A DNA stretch of 64,000 nt from JACMLD01 sp038207265 (GTDB lineage: Bacteria; Bacteroidota; Bacteroidia; Chitinophagales; Chitinophagaceae). Both the position numbers and the translations under genes were made by a program. A model generated the notes under the pieces. The model was given only the letters and a program-made list of their open reading frames with translations. It was not told the origin of the DNA and ran no database searches. Position 1 is the stretch's first letter; each line of letters opens with the position of its first letter. Below are positions 1 through 7,570 of this stretch, in pieces. The stretch spans positions 1 to 64,000 of the forward strand of contig JBBQZZ010000014.1 of assembly GCA_038207265.1 (NCBI GenBank). The letters are read 5' to 3'.

Positions 1-2130
1 CCGGTATATGAAAACTGGAATGTGACGTATGAATTAAGAAACGCCAGTAATGTGGCAGTTTGGTCAGGGGTATCGAGTTTTACACCGAAGTTATTCCTGC
101 CATCTTCAGCTGCAACAACAGTTACCGATAATTTTACACTGACCGCTTCTATCCCGGATGGAAATTACAATGTGGTCCTGGTAATCAGGGATCCTACCGG
201 TTATCGTCAACCGCTTCCACTGTCCATTGAAGGGAGAAGTGCAGACGGTTCCTACTTATTGAAAAACTTTGATTTGAAAGCTGGATCCGTTGCTGCAGGT
301 ATTCCTTCCACCGGCACCATTTTTACAACGCAAACCCCAGGCAATGAAGTATACGGAGACAACCGGGCAGTAGAGTTGGGTGTTAAGTTTCGATCTGCAA
401 CTGCGGGTTATGTAACCGGGGTAAGGTTTTACAAAGAGGCGTCAGATGCGGGTATCCATACCGGTGAGTTGTATAATTTATCAGGAACAAGACTTGCGCA
501 GGCTGTGTTTACCGGCGAATCAAAAAGCGGATGGCAACAAGTACAGTTTTCAAAACCTGTTCCTATTAATGCCAATACAACTTATATTGCAGCTTATCAT
601 AACAGTACCGGCACTTATACTGCAACCAATAATTATTTTACCGCAGCAGTAGTTAATAATGGATTATCTGCACTGGCGGATGGAACCGATGGAATAAATG
701 GAGTTTATATTTACTCGCCAACGCCTGCATTTCCAGATACTTCGAACGGCAAAAAGCCGAATTACTGGGTTGATGTTATGTTTTCTTCAAATACAGCCAC
801 CGTAACAACAACCGCAACTGCCAATGCAGGGAGCAATCAGACTATTACATTACCAACTGCTGCTGTTATGCTGGATGGTAGTAAATCGACCGGATCCATC
901 AGTAGTTTTGCATGGACAAAAGTATCAGGCCCAAACAATCCCATAATAACCAATACTGTTAAAAGTGATACCGTAAACCTGATATTGATGCAGGGCGAAA
1001 GTAATGCCGCGGGAACAGCGTCCAATGCACAGGCTACTTCTTTAGAATTGTTGCCGCGAAGCAAGGTTAAAATCATTAATAATAATACGCTTCAATTTGA
1101 GACATTGCAATTGGGAGTAAACAATAATATCCTGCAAAATCTGGGAGACCAGTCAACGCATGGCATGGAAAATGAATTAGCAGCAGCAGCAGATGAAGGC
1201 AGGATTGCTAACCAGGTTTACCTCGTAAAAGCCGGTGGCGCCAGTACGCTTATCAATGATTGGTTATCCAACAGTATTTCAAATAACACGGTTGAGTATG
1301 GCTGGGCACAATTGATCAGTCGTATGGATGCGGCAGTGAATTATCTTAAAGCGAATGCCATACCTTATAAGATCACAGTTTGGCAATCTATTGGTATCAA
1401 TGATTACAATGCAGGAACAAGTAATGCAACTTACCAGGTCCAGATGCAACAGTTCCGCATAGATTTGAGGAATCGTTATGGACTAAATATTCCATTCCTT
1501 ACTACTCATTTTTTTGCAGGTCATCCTTATAACGCTGTGATAGATGCCATTGCTGCATCAGATCCATTAGGCATCAGTTCCGCCATTGATGTTACCGGTG
1601 CACCCTATCGCGACGCGAGTGTACATTGGGATCATGATGGTTTGAATCTTATTGCAAGCAGAATGGTTGATAAGATGATTTCTCTTTCATCCTTCTCCTC
1701 TTTGTCATCAAAAAGCAGTCTCGCTACGGGATTGATACAGGGAGCTTATGTATTTCAGCTGGCAGTCAATGGGGGTACAAGTGTTTCTCAGGTATCCATC
1801 AACGTTAATGGGCCAGTTGCTGCTGCAGTGGCAAAGGTTGAAATTGCTAAAGAACAGGAAGCAAACCTACTTACCTATCAGTTGAAGCAGAATTTTCCCA
1901 ACCCTGTTAATCAATATACCAATATTACGTATAGCATTCCGGTAAGAGAGAAAGTGGAATTGATATTATATGACGTGTTGGGTACACAAGCGAGAATAAT
2001 GGTAAACGAAACAAAAGAAGCCGGTACTTACAATTATCAATTGGACGCAGGCAGCCTGCGTAAAGGGACTTATTTTTACAAGATGCGTTCCGGTAAATTT
2101 AGTGAAAGCAAAACCCTGGTGATTCAATAG
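1..2130 (+). CDS. T9SS-secreted multidomain protein with nested sialate O-acetylesterase-like domain (5' end outside window)
   Basis: The reading frame is open to the window edge, so the N-terminus is missing; a GTG at 22 is only an internal codon. Numbering from that GTG, a DUF4082-like beta domain lies at about residues 103-256. An Ig-like PKD/K319-type domain begins near 263 (ANAGSNQTITLP). A SASA/CE6-type esterase domain occupies about 318-552, with nucleophile motif QGESNA (Ser326) and a C-terminal HWDHDGL (His535, Asp537). The K319 fold then resumes (ATGLIQGAYVFQLAVNGG), and residues 618-702 form a type A T9SS sorting domain (QNFPNPVN..). The protein is probably exported through the outer membrane and tethered or released there. 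It likely removes O-acetyl groups from sugars or acts on a related ester; the substrate is unknown. A strong terminator follows directly. Confidence 0.8.
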   Translation, partial: PVYENWNVTYELRNASNVAVWSGVSSFTPKLFLPSSAATTVTDNFTLTASIPDGNYNVVLVIRDPTGYRQPLPLSIEGRSADGSYLLKNFDLKAGSVAAGIPSTGTIFTTQTPGNEVYGDNRAVELGVKFRSATAGYVTGVRFYKEASDAGIHTGELYNLSGTRLAQAVFTGESKSGWQQVQFSKPVPINANTTYIAAYHNSTGTYTATNNYFTAAVVNNGLSALADGTDGINGVYIYSPTPAFPDTSNGKKPNYWVDVMFSSNTATVTTTATANAGSNQTITLPTAAVMLDGSKSTGSISSFAWTKVSGPNNPIITNTVKSDTVNLILMQGESNAAGTASNAQATSLELLPRSKVKIINNNTLQFETLQLGVNNNILQNLGDQSTHGMENELAAAADEGRIANQVYLVKAGGASTLINDWLSNSISNNTVEYGWAQLISRMDAAVNYLKANAIPYKITVWQSIGINDYNAGTSNATYQVQMQQFRIDLRNRYGLNIPFLTTHFFAGHPYNAVIDAIAASDPLGISSAIDVTGAPYRDASVHWDHDGLNLIASRMVDKMISLSSFSSLSSKSSLATGLIQGAYVFQLAVNGGTSVSQVSINVNGPVAAAVAKVEIAKEQEANLLTYQLKQNFPNPVNQYTNITYSIPVREKVELILYDVLGTQARIMVNETKEAGTYNYQLDAGSLRKGTYFYKMRSGKFSESKTLVIQ

Positions 2131-2151
2131 TAAGATCAAGTTATATAAAAT

Positions 2152-2187
2152 AAAAAGCCGGTAATACAATTGTTACCGGCTTTTTTT
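2152..2187. terminator. Bidirectional rho-independent terminator
   Basis: A 13-bp stem (2152-2164 pairs with 2173-2185) with core GCCGGTAA/TTACCGGC is closed by an 8-nt loop. It is flanked by an A-tract on the left and T7 on the right, so it can stop transcription from both sides. It sits between the convergent esterase gene (+) and batC (-). Confidence 0.9.
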
Positions 2188-2202
2188 ATATTCATTAAAA
2201 TA

Positions 2203-2844
2203 TTACCAATCTTTGTCAGGTTTCTCCGGGGAGGCGGTTCCTTTCTGCATTTTTTGTTGCAGCTCTTTTTCTTTTTGCTGCAGGGCCTTTAATAATTGTT
2301 CTACCTGCTGCTTGTTTAGTTTGCTTTGTTGCTGCTGAGGTTTTTGTTCCTGCTGTTTTTGCTGATCCTGCTTTTTATCTTTTTTATCTTTGTTTTCTTT
2401 GTTCTGTTGATCTTGCTTTTTCTTCAATTCCATTAGTGCTTTCTGTAAATTTTCCCGCGCATCCATATCGTTCGCATCCAGCTTCAATGATTCTTTCCAT
2501 GCCTGGATGCTTTCTTCCAGTTTTTGTTGTTTGCTCAACGCCACACCTTTGTTATAAAAAGATTTTTCTCTAATAGGCTTATCAATGCTATTGGCTATGC
2601 TGTTGTCAAATGATTGAATGGCTTCGTCTGTTTTATTGTTACGGAACTGGGCATTCCCAGTATTATAATTCGTTAGTGGATTTTTTGGATCAGCACTGAG
2701 TGCTTTGTTGTACTCCTGCAGTGAAGCTTCATAATTCTTTTGCTTGTACAGCTCATTTCCTTTTCTAACTGCGCTGTTGTTTTTTTGCGCGATTACAGTA
2801 AAGAAGCAGGTGCTCATTGAAAATATCGTGAGGACTTTTTTCAG
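2203..2844 (-). CDS. batC: BatC-like TPR protein, probable CTG start
   Basis: This is a TPR protein (two or three repeats around NELYKQKNYEASLQEYNKAL and TNYNTGNAQFRNNKTDEAI) followed by a Lys/Gln-rich low-complexity tail. It is the usual BatC partner of the VWA protein BatB in the Bacteroidota aerotolerance operon. The first ATG (2817) would cut the signal peptide in half. Reading upstream in frame gives (L)KKVLTIFSMSTCFFTVIAQ, a full Sec signal, starting at a CTG (2844) that overlaps the batB TGA as CTGA. I therefore place the start at 2844 (213 aa); the ATG version would be 204 aa. It is predicted periplasmic. Function in oxygen or envelope stress is inferred from the family only. Confidence 0.75.
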   Translation of the reverse strand: MKKVLTIFSMSTCFFTVIAQKNNSAVRKGNELYKQKNYEASLQEYNKALSADPKNPLTNYNTGNAQFRNNKTDEAIQSFDNSIANSIDKPIREKSFYNKGVALSKQQKLEESIQAWKESLKLDANDMDARENLQKALMELKKKQDQQNKENKDKKDKKQDQQKQQEQKPQQQQSKLNKQQVEQLLKALQQKEKELQQKMQKGTASPEKPDKDW

Positions 2845-3845
2845 GCGAATTTCATTTTGCGTTCAGGAATAAAAAATTCAACAAGTAAAAACAACAATGC
2901 CGCTGCGAGGAACCATTGAAAATAACTGGTATAGCTGGCAAATGATTTATCACCTGTAGCGGTTTGTTCTATTGTGGCGAGTTGTGCCGTAATCAGTCTC
3001 GATGCTTCATCCGGGTCATCCAATCTTATATAAATACCATGCGTACTTTGAGACAATTGTTGTAGCTCCTCTTCATTCAGTTTAGTAATAATGGTATTTC
3101 CCTGTGCATCTTTTTTTGTCTGGTTGGTTGACAGATCAATGATGGGAGATCCCTCTGGCGAACCAATGCCCACAGAATTGATCATTACACCTGACTGCGA
3201 TAGTGACTGGGCCATCTTCAATGCTTCCGGGTCGTGATCTTCTCCATCAGAAATCAACACAATTGATTTGTATTTTCTTTCTTTGTTGTTAAAACCGCTA
3301 TTGGCAATCTTAAGTGCTTCGCCAATGACAGTGCCTTGTGTGGGAACAACATCGGGTCCTGCATTTTGAATGTACATCCTGGCCGCGCCATGGTCGGTGG
3401 TTAAAGGCATTTGCATATAAGCACGTCCTGCAAATAGTACCAGGCCAATACGGTCATTGTCCATTTTATCCATGAGCTTTGTGACCAACTGTTTTGCCTT
3501 TTCCAACCGGTTGGGTTTGATGTCATTTGCCAGCATACTATTGCTAACATCCAATGCTACCATTACATCAACACCTTTGCGGTTTACTTTATCCGCCGTA
3601 CCCGGTTGCTGAAGATTGGCCGCACCTACTACCACCAGGATTAAACCAACGGCGATTAAAATAAATTTAAGCGCAAATTTTTTAGCCGAATAACTTTTTA
3701 AAAGTTCTTTCACCAATAACGGATCGCCAATTTTTTTCTGTGTTTTTTTTTTCCAGCGGAGCACCGTCATAAACAGCAAAACCAGCAATGGTAATGCTGC
3801 CAGACCCACGAGGAATTCTATATGTTCAAATCTGAGGTTCAGCAT
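2841..3845 (-). CDS. batB: BatB-type VWA domain membrane protein
   Basis: A 334-aa protein with two N-terminal membrane segments (about 10-28 and 58-78), a von Willebrand A domain with MIDAS motif DVSNSM near residue 98, a second metal loop at SDGEDHD, and a C-terminal membrane segment (YFQWFLAAALLFLLVEFF). This is the BatA/BatB architecture; the position directly before a BatC-like TPR gene favours BatB. BatA and BatD, normally next to it, are not here: the upstream neighbour is an unrelated lipoprotein gene, so the operon is partial or split. It acts in the inner membrane with the VWA domain in the periplasm; the precise role is not established. Confidence 0.85.
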   Translation of the reverse strand: MLNLRFEHIEFLVGLAALPLLVLLFMTVLRWKKKTQKKIGDPLLVKELLKSYSAKKFALKFILIAVGLILVVVGAANLQQPGTADKVNRKGVDVMVALDVSNSMLANDIKPNRLEKAKQLVTKLMDKMDNDRIGLVLFAGRAYMQMPLTTDHGAARMYIQNAGPDVVPTQGTVIGEALKIANSGFNNKERKYKSIVLISDGEDHDPEALKMAQSLSQSGVMINSVGIGSPEGSPIIDLSTNQTKKDAQGNTIITKLNEEELQQLSQSTHGIYIRLDDPDEASRLITAQLATIEQTATGDKSFASYTSYFQWFLAAALLFLLVEFFIPERKMKFA

Positions 3846-3933
3846 ATGAATTTATAAATGCAAAATATTGTATGAAATGGAGAAAGAATTATGCCAAAAG
3901 AACATTTATTTTTTATTAACCATTTATTACCTA

Positions 3934-4776
3934 TCATTTTTTCCCTTCAAAAAAGCCCATTTGTTGTAAAATACTTTTCAGTATTCTGATGCGCGCCGGT
4001 TTCATGTCAAAGTGATGATCTGGTGATTCGATCTGTAACACAAAGAAATAAGGATGTTTGTTTTCTTCAATCCAACCGGTTAACCAACCCAGTGCATGAC
4101 CATTTTCTGTAAAACCCCAGCCATCCGCATAACTCAGTTTATAATTAGCATTGTCTTCCTCCAACATCATGTTCCTGATCTTTTGATGGGTTCCTTTAAA
4201 AAAAGGCAATTGATCAAAATATAATTTTTTAACTAGTCCCAGTTCTTCATCCGCCGTAACCTTTAATGAATTGTCTAACCAGAACGTATCCAGGTTGTTT
4301 TTAATGGTGAATTTTCCGTAACGCTGACCAAAACCCAGGGAATCCATCCAACGCTGCATCGTATCTTTTCCAATGCGCCTGGCAACTTCCTGGAAATAGG
4401 GAACTGCAGAAGTTTTGAAGGCTTCCTTCATAGTGAGATCTTTGTTCCAGGCAAAAGCTGTATCTGTACCAGGATAAAAACGGGTCACAGCATCCCATTT
4501 TATTACCATATTCTCATTGTTGATCCTGCCACTTTCAATCCCTATCAGAGAATTGATTAATGTAAATGTGGAAGCTGGAAGATAAACGCTGTCTTTAAAA
4601 CGCCTGAGATTATAAATGGTGAAGTTGCCCTGGCCATTATCAAAAAAGCCAAAACACCCCGTCACACCTGCACTATCAAAATATTTTTTAAAGCTATTGT
4701 CTTCCGAAACATTATTGGGAGAACAACCCGCCATGAAAAAACAATAACATAACAGAGAAAATACATTGCAACGCAT
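3934..4776 (-). CDS. Class D beta-lactamase-like lipoprotein lacking the catalytic lysine
   Basis: A 280-aa protein with a lipoprotein signal (FFMAGCS) and a recognisable class D beta-lactamase/penicillin-binding fold. The alignment points are PASTFTLINSL (active Ser69), SAVPYFQEVARRIG (S-x-V motif), QRYGKF (YGN position) and GWLTGWIEENKHPYFF. The carbamylated Lys of the S-x-x-K motif is Thr72 (ACA), the K-(T/S)-G motif reads A-D-G (217-219), and YGN reads YGK. Three conserved motifs changed together is more than one sequencing slip, so I expect no normal beta-lactam hydrolysis. It could be a pseudoenzyme, a beta-lactam or peptidoglycan sensor, or a relic. No regulator (BlaR/BlaI) is adjacent. 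Confidence 0.8.
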   Translation of the reverse strand: MRCNVFSLLCYCFFMAGCSPNNVSEDNSFKKYFDSAGVTGCFGFFDNGQGNFTIYNLRRFKDSVYLPASTFTLINSLIGIESGRINNENMVIKWDAVTRFYPGTDTAFAWNKDLTMKEAFKTSAVPYFQEVARRIGKDTMQRWMDSLGFGQRYGKFTIKNNLDTFWLDNSLKVTADEELGLVKKLYFDQLPFFKGTHQKIRNMMLEEDNANYKLSYADGWGFTENGHALGWLTGWIEENKHPYFFVLQIESPDHHFDMKPARIRILKSILQQMGFFEGKK

Positions 4777-4881
4777 GTCCGTAAAATTTTGGCAAAGGTA
4801 AGGGCTACTTAATTTGGCAGGACATATGTTATGTGAAGATATATAAATTGATACTTTTATAATTTGATTTAGATGCTGTTG

Positions 4882-5646
4882 TCAAAATCTGAATCCTAGT
4901 GAAATGCCGGAACGTATACCGCCCCAGGGACCCTCCAGTTTCAATGTGCCGCCATTTGCATTTACTGTAACGGTTTCGTTTGTCAACGGAATATCTACAG
5001 CTGTTAGATTACTCCTGAGTTTGTCTTGCTGGGTTGGGCTGAGTACGGGATTGGCAACGCCCGTTAAAAGACCAGAAGCTGATCCATAATGTGGTCCGAC
5101 TATATTCCAGTCCAGGCAAAAATGTTTGCCCAGCAACCATTGTGCGCCAAACATAATGCCACCGGTATTGGCGGTAAGTTTTCCAGACATGTCAAGCTTA
5201 TGCGTATCATCATACGCAACCTGGAAATGTTCTGCAGTAAAACTGGCATAGCGATAGAATAGGGCGATATAGAATCCCTTACCATAGCCTTTGCCTAAAT
5301 AAAACCTGATTTCTGGTGTGATAGCAAAATTGCTCATTCTTAATTTCTCTATGGCGTCTTTTACATCAGGTTCATCGTTTCCTGCCTGGTTGGCCAATGA
5401 AGTTGCAAAAGGAATTTTGGATGTTGGCATCAGGCGATAAGACAATGAAGCAGAAATGCCTTTGCTCAATATACGTTCGTATTGAAGGGAATAATTTTTG
5501 AATGCAATGGAAGTGAGACTCAGTTTGATAAAATTCATTGGATGCAGTGCCTTATTGCTGGCAGAAGAATTGGTTGTGTCCTGCGCATTTAAAGTTGCAC
5601 AAAAGACAAAGCCAAGAAAAAGGCTGAGTAATAAATTTCTTTTCAT
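4882..5646 (-). CDS. Outer-membrane beta-barrel protein, unknown function
   Basis: A 254-aa protein with a clean signal peptide (MKRNLLLSLFLGFVFCATLNAQ) and alternating-hydrophobicity strands ending in aromatic F (SGISLGFRF), as in small outer-membrane barrels. It resembles the DUF3575-type family of Bacteroidota (FYLGKGYGKGFYIALFYRYA), but I could not confirm the family. It appears to be transcribed alone, with about 180 bp to the trehalase stop upstream. No specific function can be read from the sequence. Confidence 0.65.
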   Translation of the reverse strand: MKRNLLLSLFLGFVFCATLNAQDTTNSSASNKALHPMNFIKLSLTSIAFKNYSLQYERILSKGISASLSYRLMPTSKIPFATSLANQAGNDEPDVKDAIEKLRMSNFAITPEIRFYLGKGYGKGFYIALFYRYASFTAEHFQVAYDDTHKLDMSGKLTANTGGIMFGAQWLLGKHFCLDWNIVGPHYGSASGLLTGVANPVLSPTQQDKLRSNLTAVDIPLTNETVTVNANGGTLKLEGPWGGIRSGISLGFRF

Positions 5647-5827
5647 AATAAAAGTTATGGGGTTATTTTATGAGATGCAGGAACAATGACTGGTAGTTTT
5701 TGAACCCATTCAAACTAACGATAGGTACCTGTTTAAATTGCCTGTGACGGAATATTCCTTATCTACCGGTATAAAGCAACCGTAGATAACTTTCAAGACC
5801 TCCCTCTAAGCGATTGTGCAGGTTTGT

Positions 5828-7417
5828 TCATTGGTCTTTTGGTAAACCATAGATGCTTATTAATTTCAACAATATTCCGCTGGTCCACCCAAAGCCATCC
5901 AGCCCCGGATATTCACCCCCACCGGCTGCAACTTTTGAATCTGTCACATTATATTTCTCCATTAGTTTGCCGCTTTGGTTGAATACTTCAACGTTCAATT
6001 TTATCCATCTTTGTGCAATATCGGCGGCCAGTTCTTTCTGACCACTGCGATCGAGACCCCAAATAACCATCCATTGAAGTGGTGCCCACCCATTGGGTGC
6101 ATCCCATTGCTGACCGGTATTAAATTCTGTGGCAACAATTCCTGATGCCTTCAACAATTTTGTTCTGATAACCTCGGCAGCCTGCTTCGCCAGCAGGCTC
6201 ATGAAATCTGGTTTCTCTTCAAAAAAGCAAAACGGATACATTCCTGCTGCTGTTACCTGGTTGGTTTGTTTTTTTGTAATAAAATTATAATCAGTATAAA
6301 AGTTGATGGGTTTACTCCAGCAATATTTATCAATAGCTGCCAGTCTTGTACTTGCTTTTTTACGAAAAATTTCCGCAACAGAATCCGCATTGTTTAATTG
6401 TTGCGCCCTCGCGATAACCAATTCCAATTTATACATCAGGCAATTGAGATCTACAGGAATGATACTGGTGGTTTGAATGGTTTGAATATTCTTTTTGTCG
6501 GCAAACCAGCGGCTGCTGAGATCCCACCCACTGGCAGCAGCAGCACGAAGGTTTCTATAAATCAAACCGCGCTTAACAGTTTCTTTACTGGCAGCAAGAC
6601 TGAAATCTTCGTAATAGCTTTCCTGCCTGGGAATATCGAGGTCGTCCCAATAGCGATTGAGCATTGCACCATCTTTTAGTTTTACGAGTCTTTTTATGGG
6701 CAGTCCAAATTTAATGGTACTGGCTCCTTCCATCCAATATGCATATTCTTTTTCTAACTGTGGCAGGTAGTGAATATAAATTTCATCTCCTTTTAACGAT
6801 GCAAGTAATTCCACCATTAGTGAAAAAAATGGAGCCTGTGATCTGCTGAGGTAATAGGATCTGTTGCCATTGGGAATATGACCGATCGTATCAATCAGCC
6901 AGGCAAAATTCTTTATCATATTTTCAATCATATCATTATCTGTACGCTGTAGTCCGAGCATTATAAAATAGGCGTCCCAGTAATGTATTTCTCTAAATCT
7001 TTCACCAGGTACTATATAAGGATAAGGTAATGGTACCAGCGAACTACCTTCTGTTTGCTTATCGGGCGCTCTTTTTAATACACTCCACAAATTCTTCATA
7101 TGCATTACAATGTCTTTTTCACCGGAGATCACGTTAAGCGGTGGTTCTTTTGGAAGCATGAAATTTTGTTCAACAAATAATTTGAGGGAAAACCTAACTG
7201 CCGGATTGCTGATGATGCGCAGATAGTCTGACACTATTTCTGCAGGCGATTTTTTTGGAATACAATCAACAAAAGTTTTTCCATCCGGGAATATTCTTGC
7301 CATTTGTACATCGTGAAATAGTTTGCCGTAAATTTTGTCTGGAGTGAGTATTGTCTGCGACATCATTACAGACGTTGTGCAACAAAAAATAAAAAGCAGC
7401 TCCAGTTTCTTCAGCAT
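5828..7417 (-). CDS. treA: Periplasmic alpha,alpha-trehalase (GH37)
   Basis: Hydrolyses trehalose to two glucose. Both GH37 signatures are present: PGERFREIHYWDAYF and QWDAPNGWAPLQW. The catalytic Asp lies in AAASGWDLSSRW and the catalytic Glu in GGGEYPGLDGFGWTSG. I chose the ATG at 7417 (529 aa), which gives the signal peptide MLKKLELLFIFCCTTSVMMS; the longer frame starts at a TTG. The enzyme is probably periplasmic. A second secreted alpha-glucosidase (GH65, 15.8 kb) and a cytoplasmic glucokinase (25.6 kb) lie in the same window, consistent with a use for alpha-glucosides, though they are not in one operon. Confidence 0.93.
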   Translation of the reverse strand: MLKKLELLFIFCCTTSVMMSQTILTPDKIYGKLFHDVQMARIFPDGKTFVDCIPKKSPAEIVSDYLRIISNPAVRFSLKLFVEQNFMLPKEPPLNVISGEKDIVMHMKNLWSVLKRAPDKQTEGSSLVPLPYPYIVPGERFREIHYWDAYFIMLGLQRTDNDMIENMIKNFAWLIDTIGHIPNGNRSYYLSRSQAPFFSLMVELLASLKGDEIYIHYLPQLEKEYAYWMEGASTIKFGLPIKRLVKLKDGAMLNRYWDDLDIPRQESYYEDFSLAASKETVKRGLIYRNLRAAAASGWDLSSRWFADKKNIQTIQTTSIIPVDLNCLMYKLELVIARAQQLNNADSVAEIFRKKASTRLAAIDKYCWSKPINFYTDYNFITKKQTNQVTAAGMYPFCFFEEKPDFMSLLAKQAAEVIRTKLLKASGIVATEFNTGQQWDAPNGWAPLQWMVIWGLDRSGQKELAADIAQRWIKLNVEVFNQSGKLMEKYNVTDSKVAAGGGEYPGLDGFGWTSGILLKLISIYGLPKDQ

Positions 7418-7570
7418 GACGCTTATTTGATTCAACTAAGTTAAACCAAAGTAGCCATGATGAATAAATCTATCGCGTTGGATCTGCGATAGACTATCCT
7501 GGGCAAGGATTTGAATGCGGTTGCCACAGGTTCCTGTCCGCAATTCAACAACTTTAAAGTGCTTTCGTTT

